Below, one piece after another: positions 42,708 to 51,451 of a stretch of 64,000 nucleotides of DNA (its first letter is position 1; every line of letters starts with the position of its first letter). The position numbers and the translations under genes were made by a program. The notes beneath the pieces were generated by a model that made no database searches, was not told the origin of the DNA, and was given only the letters and a program-made list of their open reading frames with translations. This DNA is from Paenibacillus hamazuiensis (GTDB taxonomy: Bacteria > Bacillota > Bacilli > Paenibacillales > NBRC-103111): positions 2,914,001 to 2,978,000 of the forward strand of contig NZ_JALRMO010000001.1 in the NCBI RefSeq assembly GCF_023276405.1. Reading direction: 5' to 3'.

Positions 42708-45176
42708 TCAATGGAACGACCTCCAGAATGGTTCGTCAACCGCGATAATAGTCATAATCTCCGCATAAGGAATCGTGAAAGTCGGGAAGCCGGCCGCGTA
42801 CGGAGCGATTTCATACGGCTCGAAATACAAATGCAAAGCGTTCTGCGTTACATAAAACGGCTGATTCGGCTTGATGCCTTTATAGCTGCCCGGAAATACG
42901 TAGGAATATTGCGGGTCCTCTTTTATTTTCCTGCCGACGATGCCGCTCAGCACCTGCACGTAGTCTCTGCCCGGCTTGAACAAATCTTTTAGCTCGTAGA
43001 AGCGGCTGCTAGCCAGATCGACATGAGCATAAAGCTTGGACGGCATGCCGTGCGCGGCGCCGAACGGGAAATTGTAGGCGTTCATGTTCAGAACGACCAG
43101 ATGCTTTTGGAAAAATGTTACGTCGAAATCGCCGGTATACGAATAATCAAGCTGCACACCGGCAGGCACACTTTTGACCCCGGACATCTCCCTCAGCGTC
43201 GCGTTCGCCTTTTGCTGCGCGGCGGTATCGGCCATTCCTTCGATTTGCGGGTAATAGACCAAATAATCCTTATTGGGTTTATACTTCTCTTCCTTTATCC
43301 GGTACGGCGGGACAAGCGGAATGACCGTGTTTTGGCTCCAGATCGCACGTCCGGATCGGTTCAGGTAAGACAACCTCTGATCTACGTTCGCCTGGATGAG
43401 ACCGTCCGCCATCCGCAGGTTTCCGCTGCCGCTCAGACGAGGAAGACCGGGAGCCGGAAGACCGCTTTTGTCGATAAAAAACGTATGCGTCCGGTCGTAA
43501 GCCGACGCCAAACCCCGCTCGTATTCCGTGACATCGTAATATTGGTAGTCGGTAAGAAAGCGGCCATCGTTATCGGCAATCGCGAACAGTGAGCCGACAT
43601 AGGGTTTAGCCGGATCGACCGGCTTGCCGACGGCGACCCTCATCTCGCCAAGCTGGCGGATGTCGTTAAACTCCGGATGGATGATGATTTTACCTTGCCT
43701 GTCTATCAAACCGTACCGGTAGTTATAATTTTCGGCTGTACTCACGACGGCCCGGCCGTCGCGGAACGGCAGCGCTCCCGTATAGGCGGGAGAGATGACG
43801 ACGTGCCCCTGTTCGTCGATGTAGCCCATCCTGCCGGATTGTTCCTTTTGGAACGGCATCAGCCCTTCGCGCAGCGAACCGACATTGGAATACGGATAAG
43901 CCGCAAGCCTTTTGCCGGAAGGATCGATCAAAACAAATTCGCCTTCCTTCACCTTCACAACCGCTTTGCCGTCATGAAAGTCATCCGCCTGCATATACTG
44001 CGCAGGAATGACCTCTCGCCCCTGCAGGTCGAGATAACCGTAACGGTTGACACCGCCGCTTACTTCTGAAAACACGGCCCTTCCGCCGCGTACGGCGGAT
44101 ATATAATCATATGCTTTGCCCGTAACGATGCGCCCGGATGTGTCCATCAGCTTAAATCCTTGCTTGTCGATCACGACCGCACGGCCTTCGGAAAACGGGC
44201 TGATTGAATCGTAAACCGGCTGATCTGCAAAATGCCCGGACGTATCGATGAGGCCGCTTCGTCCATTGACCTGAACGATGGCGAGGCCGTTGTCCTGAAA
44301 ATCGAGAGCATCGTCGTACTGCGGCCGGATAACCATCCGGCCTTGGCTGTCGATGTATCCCCACTTTGTGCCGCTCGCCGTTTTCACCGATGCCGGGAAC
44401 AGAGCCGGTCCCCTCGTCGCAGCCCCAGCCTCCAGCTGCTCAAGCATTTGCTCCAGCTTTTCCCTGGACGGATAAGGCTGCCGGAAGCTGAGCGCCTTGC
44501 GCAGCGAAGCGATCGCCGCATTTCTCATTCCCACCTTGATTTGCGCGTCGGCGAGGTAATACCAGTAAAACCCGTAGTCCGGAAACCGGCGGACCATCCG
44601 CTCATAATAGCCGGCAACCCGGCGAAAATAATGCGGATATACGTCGCGGGCCTCCGTCCACCGGCCGTGCTGCCGCCGGATCACCTCCACGCGGTAAGCG
44701 TCCCCCGTATCGTGGATCCACAGCGCCAGCTCCGCCAGGCCGTCCCTTCCGGCCGGCCCCGGCATATCCTCCGTTTCCAGGAAGCTGAAGTAAGTATCTG
44801 CCGGGGCGATGTCGCGAACCCCTTCGCGGGCCCAGTCGTAAACCGACAGCTGCGACCAGCTCGCGCCGGCCTGCCAGCCGACGAGCAAATTTTGCCGGTT
44901 ACGGATTGAAACCGTAGCGGCGGTCAGCACCGTCACATTATAGCCCGAGTTATGCAAACGGGCCGCTGCTATCCATGTGCTGCCCTGTCTTTTCAGCACG
45001 ATGACGTAGACCTGCCCCTCAAGGCGGTAAGCCCCGGCCAGCTCCGCGATGCCGTCGCCGTCCAAATCCGCCGCCACCGCGGCCGGATGAGGAAACGGCC
45101 GCTCTATCGTAAGCAGCTCCGCGCCTTGCGGCAAATGCATCCGGATCCGACGAATTTGCGTTTCGTTAGCGATCAT
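42708..45176 (-). CDS. WG-repeat protein with C-terminal DUF3298 domain
   Basis: An 822-residue protein. Residues 20-60 carry a VCBS-like strand (AVAADLDGDGIAELAGAYR), followed by a short helical repeat region (YYLADAQIKVGMRNAAIASL). Then come about seven WG/KWG repeats (SGTKWGYIDSQGRMVIRPQY, YGYLDLQGREVIPAQY, MGYIDEQGHVVISPAY, YGLIDRQGKIIIHPEF). The C-terminal 150 residues match DUF3298 (LYAHVDLASSRFYELKDLF, ALHLYFEPYEIAPYAAG). No signal peptide is evident. WG repeats form beta-propeller-like surfaces. ATG 45176 behind GGGAGATGGG is the preferred start; ATG 45194 is possible. Function unknown; cell-envelope or stress sensing is a guess. Confidence 0.85.
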   Translation of the reverse strand: MIANETQIRRIRMHLPQGAELLTIERPFPHPAAVAADLDGDGIAELAGAYRLEGQVYVIVLKRQGSTWIAAARLHNSGYNVTVLTAATVSIRNRQNLLVGWQAGASWSQLSVYDWAREGVRDIAPADTYFSFLETEDMPGPAGRDGLAELALWIHDTGDAYRVEVIRRQHGRWTEARDVYPHYFRRVAGYYERMVRRFPDYGFYWYYLADAQIKVGMRNAAIASLRKALSFRQPYPSREKLEQMLEQLEAGAATRGPALFPASVKTASGTKWGYIDSQGRMVIRPQYDDALDFQDNGLAIVQVNGRSGLIDTSGHFADQPVYDSISPFSEGRAVVIDKQGFKLMDTSGRIVTGKAYDYISAVRGGRAVFSEVSGGVNRYGYLDLQGREVIPAQYMQADDFHDGKAVVKVKEGEFVLIDPSGKRLAAYPYSNVGSLREGLMPFQKEQSGRMGYIDEQGHVVISPAYTGALPFRDGRAVVSTAENYNYRYGLIDRQGKIIIHPEFNDIRQLGEMRVAVGKPVDPAKPYVGSLFAIADNDGRFLTDYQYYDVTEYERGLASAYDRTHTFFIDKSGLPAPGLPRLSGSGNLRMADGLIQANVDQRLSYLNRSGRAIWSQNTVIPLVPPYRIKEEKYKPNKDYLVYYPQIEGMADTAAQQKANATLREMSGVKSVPAGVQLDYSYTGDFDVTFFQKHLVVLNMNAYNFPFGAAHGMPSKLYAHVDLASSRFYELKDLFKPGRDYVQVLSGIVGRKIKEDPQYSYVFPGSYKGIKPNQPFYVTQNALHLYFEPYEIAPYAAGFPTFTIPYAEIMTIIAVDEPFWRSFH

Positions 45177-45231
45177 GTCATACCCATCTCCCATATGGTT
45201 GCTCGCCTATAGCATATGGGGTTTGGGCAAG

Positions 45232-46497
45232 TTATGTGCCGCTCACATAAGGAATCGTCAGCGGACCGAGCGGAAGTACCGCGACCGACATGTTTTCGCC
45301 GTATCGCGCCTTCAGTTGCTCCAAAGTCGCTGCGATATCGTGCGTCGGCTTCAGCATCGCCTGTTTCACATCTTCATCCGGCAGCGAGGAGTAGACGTAC
45401 ACGTCCGCCCACACCTGCACGACCGCCTGCTTTTGCACCTGCCATTGGTCGAACTTTTGGAACGAAGGGTCGCCAATCATTTCCAATATGTCCTTGGGCG
45501 TCGCTCTCATTTGCAAAATTTCCGTGTAGTTGCCGTGGTTCGGGATGCCGTCGGAGCATTCGGCCGCACAGATGATCGTTCCGCCCTGCTTCACGATTTT
45601 GTGGGCCGCGCTCATTCCTTTAACCGCTTGGTACAAGTTTTGGTCGAGCGGATAACCGGAGTTGGAAGTAATGACGACGTCGAAACGTTCCGAAACCGGT
45701 ACCATCGCGTGCTCCTTGGCAAATGCGCAGCCTTTCTCATGCGCTTCGAACAGCTCGCCGGCGAACACCTGCGTTATCGCCTTGTCCTTGTTCAGCGTTA
45801 CGTTCAGCATGAAATCCGGCTTGCACATGCCGTTCACCTCGCGCGCCATCCGCTGCAGAGGGTTGTTCTCCATGTTGCCCCATGTTGCGAGCGGATCTCC
45901 GATCATCCGCGCATTATGGAAAGTGAGAATCGTCTCGATGCCCGCGATGCCGGGCATGATGCCCTTCGGCCCGCCGGAGAAACCCGCAAAAAAGTGCGGC
46001 TCGATAAACCCCGTCACGATGCGGAAGTCGGCTTCCACGTACTCCTTGTTCAAATATACGTCGCAGCCGAACGAGCTGCGCCCGAGGTGGACAAGCTCGT
46101 CCTTGTTATGGCAGTGATGATTGACAACCCTTACGCGGCTCACGACCTTCTCCCCGAGCATCTGCACGAACTCCTCGCGCGTTTGATCGCGGTGGGTCCC
46201 CGTCCCGTTAATGACGACGAATTGCTCGTCCGGGACATGCGCCAACTCTTCGAGCAGCCACGGAACCAATTTATCGTTCGGCGTCGGCCGGGTGATGTCG
46301 CTGATGACGATCGCCACCTTGTCGGTCGATTTCACCAAGTCCTTAAGCGGCGGCAGCCCGATCGGACTGAGCAGCGCCTGCTGAACCGCCGCCTTCTCAT
46401 CCGAAAGCCCCGCCAAAAATCGCGGTTCTATGACCACGGAGCTGTCCGGGACGGTAACGGAAAGCGACGTTTTCCCATATTGCAAAAAGGTTTCCAA
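45232..46497 (-). CDS. LarA-like nickel-dependent racemase/epimerase
   Basis: A 421-residue LarA-family protein. Residues known to matter in Lactiplantibacillus plantarum LarA are all present with a constant offset of six: His102 (GTHRDQ), His168 (FIEPHFF), the pincer-linking Lys178 (SGGPKGIMPG) and His194 (LTFHNA). It should therefore bind the nickel-pincer nucleotide and racemise or epimerise a 2-hydroxy acid. The cofactor genes larB, larC and larE are not in the window. The start is TTG 46497. It follows a beta-hydroxyacid dehydrogenase gene by 15 bp, so the pair probably acts on one hydroxy-acid sugar derivative. Confidence 0.88.
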   Translation of the reverse strand: METFLQYGKTSLSVTVPDSSVVIEPRFLAGLSDEKAAVQQALLSPIGLPPLKDLVKSTDKVAIVISDITRPTPNDKLVPWLLEELAHVPDEQFVVINGTGTHRDQTREEFVQMLGEKVVSRVRVVNHHCHNKDELVHLGRSSFGCDVYLNKEYVEADFRIVTGFIEPHFFAGFSGGPKGIMPGIAGIETILTFHNARMIGDPLATWGNMENNPLQRMAREVNGMCKPDFMLNVTLNKDKAITQVFAGELFEAHEKGCAFAKEHAMVPVSERFDVVITSNSGYPLDQNLYQAVKGMSAAHKIVKQGGTIICAAECSDGIPNHGNYTEILQMRATPKDILEMIGDPSFQKFDQWQVQKQAVVQVWADVYVYSSLPDEDVKQAMLKPTHDIAATLEQLKARYGENMSVAVLPLGPLTIPYVSGT

Positions 46498-46512
46498 CCG
46501 CGTTCACCGGCC

Positions 46513-47391
46513 TTATATATAAAGTGTGTACAACGCCTGTGTGCCCTTGTCTTCTTTTCCATGTGCGGCGAGCTGCCCGTACAGCGATTTGGCGAGCTTC
46601 ACGCCATGCGTTTCCAGACCCATCTCCTCTGCAGCCTGCAGCGCGATGCCGAGATCCTTGATGAAATGCTTGATGTAAAAACCCGGCTCGAAATTGCCGG
46701 CAATCATACGCGGCCCCAAGTTGCTGAGCGACCAACTGCCGGCCGCGCCGGTTTCGATGCTCTTCAGCACCGTCGCCTGATCAAGACCGGCTTTCTTCGC
46801 GTAGGCGAGCGCCTCGCAGACGCCGATCATGTTGGAAGCGATTGCAATCTGATTGCACATTTTCGTATGCTGGCCCGCTCCGGCCGGTCCCTGATGAACG
46901 ATGTTGGTGCCGAGCGCTTCGAAAATCGGCTTGACGGCGTCGAATACTTCCGTCTCGCCGCCGACCATGATCGACAGGCGCGCCTCCCGCGCTCCCACGT
47001 CGCCGCCGGAAACCGGAGCATCCAGCGAATGGCAGCCCCGCAGCGCCGCTTCCTTCTCGATGCGCCGCGCGAGCGACGGGCTGGAGGTCGTCATGTCGAT
47101 AAGATAAGCGCCTGGCTGCGCATGGCGGACGACTCCCGCTTCACCGAGGTAAATCTCCTCCACGTCGTGCGGGTAGCCGACCATCGTAATCACGACGTTC
47201 GTTTCCCTAGCCAGCTCCGCCGGCGTATCGTGCCATTTCGCGCCGAGCGCGACAAGCTCGTCCGTTTTCGATTTCGTTCGGCTGTAAACATGCAGCTCAT
47301 AGCCGGCTTTGATTAAATTGCGTACCATGCTCTGGCCCATAACTCCCGTGCCGATAAATCCGATGCGTGCGGTTTCCTTCGTCAAACCCAT
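46513..47391 (-). CDS. Beta-hydroxyacid dehydrogenase (3-HIBADH family)
   Basis: A 292-residue NAD(P)-dependent dehydrogenase of the 3-hydroxyisobutyrate/tartronate-semialdehyde reductase family. The N-terminal Rossmann motif is GFIGTGVMGQSM. The substrate-binding segment DAPVSGGDVGAREARL and the catalytic Lys in GAGQHTKMCNQ are intact. GGAGGAG precedes ATG 47391. It is the first gene of a two-gene unit with the LarA-like racemase, suggesting stereo-inversion and oxidation of the same 2- or 3-hydroxy acid. The substrate is not determined. Confidence 0.92.
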   Translation of the reverse strand: MGLTKETARIGFIGTGVMGQSMVRNLIKAGYELHVYSRTKSKTDELVALGAKWHDTPAELARETNVVITMVGYPHDVEEIYLGEAGVVRHAQPGAYLIDMTTSSPSLARRIEKEAALRGCHSLDAPVSGGDVGAREARLSIMVGGETEVFDAVKPIFEALGTNIVHQGPAGAGQHTKMCNQIAIASNMIGVCEALAYAKKAGLDQATVLKSIETGAAGSWSLSNLGPRMIAGNFEPGFYIKHFIKDLGIALQAAEEMGLETHGVKLAKSLYGQLAAHGKEDKGTQALYTLYI

Positions 47392-47519
47392 TCCCTGCAG
47401 CTCCTCCTTCAGATCGCACAGCCGGCTTGTCCTATATAAACTTGCCGTTTTTCACTGCGCCTAAGTTTTGCCATCTCTTCTTTACATATCATCGCGCCTT
47501 CCGGCAAAATAATCAAGCT

Positions 47520-47760
47520 TCAATTGTTAAACAATTGGACAATTCGCGCCAATTCCATATCGAGCATCGAACTTAACCGCAAATCGTATTCGCCAAAAGG
47601 CAAATTCATCGTCAGCTCGTTCGGCACGATGACGCAGCGCATGCCTGCCGCTTTGGCTGCTTTGGCGCCGATCGGCGAATCTTCAATCGAACGTCTCCGT
47701 ATCCCGGATCAATCCGTCAAAATCGAAAATAACCGCCCAGTTTGTAAATGTTGGATAATT
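47520..47760 (-). pseudogene. HAD phosphatase remnant with internal deletion
   Basis: Two pieces of a beta-phosphoglucomutase-like HAD hydrolase sit side by side. The N-terminal piece reads AVIFDFDGLIRDTET (around 47700-47745) with the nucleophile motif DFDG. Directly after it, in another frame, comes the C-terminal motif IEDSPIGAKAAKAAGM and the tail to a stop at 47520. Roughly 130 residues that normally lie between them are missing, and there is no start codon. It is a decayed gene. It accounts for much of the 470-bp gap between the dehydrogenase and the ATP-grasp gene. Confidence 0.82.
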
Positions 47761-47781
47761 GGGCTTACTCCCGGCAATTGC

Positions 47782-47819
47782 GAAAATACCGGCCTCACGT
47801 TGTGGCGGCCGGTATTTTC
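47782..47819. terminator. Strong bidirectional hairpin terminator
   Basis: GAAAATACCGGCC (47782-47794) is exactly complementary to GGCCGGTATTTTC (47807-47819). The A/T-rich ends give short T-runs on both strands. It lies 43 bp after the stop of the YheC/YheD gene and ends that transcript. Confidence 0.8.
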
Positions 47820-47861
47820 CGCTCCTTGATCCCGACCTTTAATATGCGGCGGCAGTCTCCC

Positions 47862-48635
47862 TCAAGACTCTATCCGGCGGCTTCGCTTCCTTCGCAACCG
47901 CCGCAGCACGGCCGCCATCCGTTTGATTTTGCGGTATGCCGTTAGATCCGGCAGCTTCTTAAACAGTTCATGGGACGGAAAATCGAAATTGATTTCGATC
48001 ACCCAGATGCGGCCAGCCCTGTCGACGGCAAAGTCTATACCGATTTGCGAGGAACGCTTGTATTTATCGAACCTGCGGCAAATGCGCTCGCTCAGTTCGA
48101 TCAGTTCTTCCTCGAGCATGCCGATTTGCTTCGAACCGAACAGCTTGGTTTTTTTCAGCGCCTCGGGAACCTCAAGCACATATCCGCGGCCGCGCCGCAC
48201 ATTGGTGACGATGCTGCGCTGGCCGGCAACTTTGGCGAGCATGGCCGCATACTCCCATTTTCCCCGGCCGTTTCGCATCATCATCACGCGGATATCAAAC
48301 GGGCGGCCGTCGATTTCGGCGAGCTCGATCGTTTTTTGAATAATGTGGGAAGACGATTTCGGCGTAATGTTCAGCATTCGATAAAGCTCACGTACAGTTG
48401 GCACCGCAGGCGAAGGCTTTCCCCTCACCTTGACGAAAGTATAGCCCTCGGAAATTCTCCATGCTTTCACGATACCTTTTCCCATATGCTCCATGTTCGG
48501 CTTAATATAGACGGAACCGTACAACCGCATGAATTTCCTCAGCGTATTCAGCCGGAAAATCTCGGTCGGCGGCAAATGACCTTTAATGCGGTTGTCCTTG
48601 GCATAAAAGCGGTGCAGCCCCCATTTGCCCGGCAT
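47862..48635 (-). CDS. YheC/YheD-family ATP-grasp protein
   Basis: A 257-residue ATP-grasp protein of the YheC/YheD group, proteins found in the spore coat or cortex of Bacillus. Typical segments are YIKPNMEHMGKGI (Lys and Gly-rich nucleotide loop), RPFDIRVMMMRNGRGKWEY and GIDFAVDRAGRIWVIEINFD with acidic metal ligands. It is shorter than the classic 360-450-residue proteins and lacks their N-terminal extension. It starts 6 bp after panD, so they are cotranscribed. The substrate is unknown. Confidence 0.87.
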   Translation of the reverse strand: MPGKWGLHRFYAKDNRIKGHLPPTEIFRLNTLRKFMRLYGSVYIKPNMEHMGKGIVKAWRISEGYTFVKVRGKPSPAVPTVRELYRMLNITPKSSSHIIQKTIELAEIDGRPFDIRVMMMRNGRGKWEYAAMLAKVAGQRSIVTNVRRGRGYVLEVPEALKKTKLFGSKQIGMLEEELIELSERICRRFDKYKRSSQIGIDFAVDRAGRIWVIEINFDFPSHELFKKLPDLTAYRKIKRMAAVLRRLRRKRSRRIES

Positions 48636-48641
48636 TGTCCA

Positions 48642-49046
48642 TTACCCTTCTCTCAATGCATCGTCCTGCTCCCTCACGATCAGATCGTGAGTTTCGATGC
48701 GGGTCATTTCGTTGTTTTCATCGACAAACACCACCTTGGGCCGCAGCGTCTTCAGCTCCTCTTCGTCAAACAAGCCGAGGCTCAGTATGATCACGATATC
48801 GCCGGGCTGAAACAGATGGGCCGGCGGTCCGTTCAAGCAAATCTTCCCGGAACCTGCAGGCGCTTCGATCGCATACGTTTTCCAGCGGGTAGCGTTTCTC
48901 AGGCTGGTGATTTGCACCATTTCGTAAGGCCGAATATTCGCTTCCTTCATCAAACGGGCATCTATCGTAATGCTTCCTACGTAATCGAGACGGGCTTCCG
49001 TGACGGTGGCCCGATGTATTTTGCCTTTGCACATCAATCTTTGCAA
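48642..49046 (-). CDS. panD: Aspartate 1-decarboxylase
   Basis: A 134-residue proenzyme. It self-cleaves between Gly24 and Ser25 (DYVGSITID) to make the pyruvoyl group that decarboxylates L-aspartate to beta-alanine for pantothenate and CoA. The residues Lys9, His11, Arg54 and Tyr58 sit at the same numbers as in E. coli PanD, supporting TTG 49046 as start. The C-terminus is about ten residues longer than in E. coli. panB and panC are not adjacent; instead the gene leads a YheC/YheD-type gene, an unusual pairing. Confidence 0.93.
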   Translation of the reverse strand: MQRLMCKGKIHRATVTEARLDYVGSITIDARLMKEANIRPYEMVQITSLRNATRWKTYAIEAPAGSGKICLNGPPAHLFQPGDIVIILSLGLFDEEELKTLRPKVVFVDENNEMTRIETHDLIVREQDDALREG

Positions 49047-49239
49047 TCAAGGTCAACTCCCGGAATCAGACGTTACCCTATAGTATGAAAGAGCCCGCCT
49101 TTGTTTCGGGACTCCTGCCTATCCTGCCGCTATTTAGGTAACTGCCGTGTCCATATCCGCCGCGCGGATTATTGTAATAATGGCACTTCATGCATTCCGC
49201 TTCCATCCAGGCTGCATACTTCAAAAAGAAAATGTGGTG

Positions 49240-50451
49240 ATGCTGATGACCAAGTTGGATCTGGTGTGCTTGCAATGCCACCGCCGCGAGCCGTTCGGGC
49301 TCAAGGCGAAATGCAGTTGCGGCGGCACCATGCTGGTCGAATACGATTTGGAGCGCATCGCTTCCGCTTTGACGAAGACGGAGCTGTGCGCGCGTATTTC
49401 ATCCATGTGGAGGTATAAGGAATGGCTTCCCGTGTCGGACGAGAAATCTATCGTCACGCTGGGGGAAGGCTGGACACCGCTGATTCGCATGCCGGTGCTT
49501 GAAAAACGGCACGATGTCGCTGCGCTGCTCGTGAAACGCGAGGAGCAGAATCCGACGGGCAGCTTTAAATCCCGGGGGTTCTCGGCGGCCGTCTCCCTGT
49601 TAAAAGAATGGGGCATTCGCAAAGCGGCCGTGCCTTCCAACGGCAACGCGGCATCCGCGCTGGCCGCTTACGCCGCCAGGGCCGGCATCGAGGCGACGGT
49701 GATCGTACCCCGAGATTGCCCGGGGATCATCGTAGAGGAATGTCTACGCTATGGAGCACGAACATATTATGTGGACGGGTTGATCCACGATGCAGGCCGG
49801 ATTATCGACGAAGGAAAAGACGAGCAAACGTGGTTTAATATCGGCACCATGCGGGAGCCGGGGCGAGTCGAAGGCAAAAAAACGATGGGGCTTGAAATCG
49901 CCGAACAACTTGGCTGGCGGCTCCCGGACGTGATCATCTATCCGACCGGCGGCGGATCAGGAATCGTCGGGTTGTGGAAAGCGTTCCGCGAGCTGAAACA
50001 AATGAATTGGGTGAGCGGCGATCTGCCTCGTCTCGTGAGCGTGCAGGAGGCCGGCTGCCAGCCTATCGTCGATGCGGTGCGCCAAGGAGGACGTTGGCCT
50101 TCCAAGCCTGCCCACGCGTCATCGAGCCCTACGGGCTTGCGGGTGCCGAATCCGCCGGACGGCGAGCTGATTGTATCTATATTGCTGAAAACAAACGGAA
50201 CGGCCGTCGCGGTGAGCCGGGAGGAGATTCAGGATGCGGCACGGCAGATGGGCCGCCAAGGGCTAAGCTGCTCTCCCGAAGGAGCTTCCACTTGGGCGGG
50301 CTTTTTGCGGCTGCGGGCGAGCGGCTGGATCGGCAGCCGCGAAACGGTGGTGCTTTTCAACACTTCGCACGCGGATAAGTACCTCGATTGGGAACCGAGC
50401 GTAAAACCGCCGGTCATCCGGACCTACGCGGATATGAAGCGAAACTTCTGA
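49240..50451 (+). CDS. Threonine synthase-like PLP enzyme
   Basis: A 403-residue fold-type II PLP enzyme with an N-terminal zinc ribbon (VCLQCHRREP and KCSCGG, a CxxC/CxC pair), as in Bacillus-type and archaeal threonine synthases. The PLP Lys is in NPTGSFKSRG, the phosphate-binding loop is YPTGGGSG, and PSNGNAASALAAYAARAG follows. It would convert O-phosphohomoserine to threonine, or be a related beta-eliminating enzyme. The start is uncertain between ATG 49240 and ATG 49246; upstream in-frame codons lack a ribosome site. It stands alone on the plus strand, without hom or thrB. Confidence 0.85.
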   Translation: MLMTKLDLVCLQCHRREPFGLKAKCSCGGTMLVEYDLERIASALTKTELCARISSMWRYKEWLPVSDEKSIVTLGEGWTPLIRMPVLEKRHDVAALLVKREEQNPTGSFKSRGFSAAVSLLKEWGIRKAAVPSNGNAASALAAYAARAGIEATVIVPRDCPGIIVEECLRYGARTYYVDGLIHDAGRIIDEGKDEQTWFNIGTMREPGRVEGKKTMGLEIAEQLGWRLPDVIIYPTGGGSGIVGLWKAFRELKQMNWVSGDLPRLVSVQEAGCQPIVDAVRQGGRWPSKPAHASSSPTGLRVPNPPDGELIVSILLKTNGTAVAVSREEIQDAARQMGRQGLSCSPEGASTWAGFLRLRASGWIGSRETVVLFNTSHADKYLDWEPSVKPPVIRTYADMKRNF

Positions 50452-50513
50452 CCCGGCATGTTGAATGCGGCCAGCCGGGAATGGGCACGCAAGACCGTGC
50501 ACGCACTGAAAAC

Positions 50514-50550
50514 AGAAATAGAGCCCAACCGCCGATTGGGCTCTATTTCT
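50514..50550. terminator. Bidirectional terminator, 15-bp perfect stem
   Basis: AGAAATAGAGCCCAA (50514-50528) pairs exactly with TTGGGCTCTATTTCT (50536-50550), with a 7-nt loop. T-rich flanks on both strands fit termination of the convergent threonine synthase-like and isomerase genes. Confidence 0.87.
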
Positions 50551-50583
50551 AGCCGGTCCGCTTCTGCCATCCGGCAGCGCAGG

Positions 50584-51420
50584 TTACAGCCCGGCGGCGC
50601 CGAACACCTTGTCGAAGCCTGCCTTCGACCGCTCGAGCAGCTTCTCCGGAGATTCGGCCGGAGGCTTCGGCAGCAGCACTTCCTGCGCCACTGCGCCCGT
50701 GTAGCCGATATCGCGCAGGCCGCGCACGAAGCCGACCAGGTCGATCACGCCTTCGCCCGTATACAGCCGCTCGTTGTCGAGCACTTCGGCCACCGGCACG
50801 TCCGGCGCGTCGTTGATGTGCACATGCACGATTTGTGACGGCCGCAGCGCGCGTATGTCGTCCACGTTCAGCTCGTTCGTATACCAATGATATGCGTCAA
50901 ACAGCAGGCCCACGTTCGGTTCGCCGATGGCATCGATCCAATCGAGCGTTTCCTGCAGCGTCCAAATAAACGGGTTCGCCCATCGGGTGCGCAAATGGTG
51001 CGGCCCGACGAATTCGAGGCCAAGACGCACGCCGTACGCTCCCAAAATTTGCGCGCACGTGCGCAGGCGCCGCGTCGCCAAAGCCATAAAATGCGCAGCC
51101 GGATAATCCGTCGACGGCAAAATGTACGTGGTGCACGCGGTGCAGCCGAGCTGTGCCGCCGCTTCGGCGTGCGCCGCCAGCCCGCTCAATCCGGCGCGAA
51201 ACTCCTCTTCCGTCGTCCTCCACTGTACGATAAGGCCAATGGAGCCGATGCTTATCCCGTGCTTCTCCAGCAGAGCCCTGGCACCGTCCACACCATGCGC
51301 GTCGACAAGCTCCTTCGCGCTTGCATCGACCGACTGGAAGCCGTATTGCGCCGCCAGCTCGATAAAACGTTCATTGCTCCCGATGTCGCCAAGTCCGGCG
51401 CGCGTTAACCCTCTCAGCAT
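50584..51420 (-). CDS. Sugar phosphate isomerase/epimerase (TIM barrel)
   Basis: A 278-residue AP-endonuclease-2-like barrel. Active-site strands are RLGLEFVGPHHLR (Glu), VGLLFDAYHWYTNE (Asp, His), IVHVHINDAPD (His) and a C-terminal AQEVLLPKP. It resembles inosose dehydratase/hydroxypyruvate isomerase relatives. GGGAGGCGG precedes ATG 51420. It follows the Gfo/Idh/MocA oxidoreductase gene by 31 bp; that pairing is common in inositol- or keto-sugar catabolism. Confidence 0.85.
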   Translation of the reverse strand: MLRGLTRAGLGDIGSNERFIELAAQYGFQSVDASAKELVDAHGVDGARALLEKHGISIGSIGLIVQWRTTEEEFRAGLSGLAAHAEAAAQLGCTACTTYILPSTDYPAAHFMALATRRLRTCAQILGAYGVRLGLEFVGPHHLRTRWANPFIWTLQETLDWIDAIGEPNVGLLFDAYHWYTNELNVDDIRALRPSQIVHVHINDAPDVPVAEVLDNERLYTGEGVIDLVGFVRGLRDIGYTGAVAQEVLLPKPPAESPEKLLERSKAGFDKVFGAAGL

Positions 51421-51451
51421 ACGTATTCCGCCTCCCTTATGAAATCGTCCA

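Noticed and set aside
45175-47316. Very long plus-strand open frame (713 codons) opposite the LarA and dehydrogenase genes
   Set aside because: It mirrors real minus-strand genes with high G+C third positions, is rich in Arg and His, has no ribosome site and no recognisable domain.
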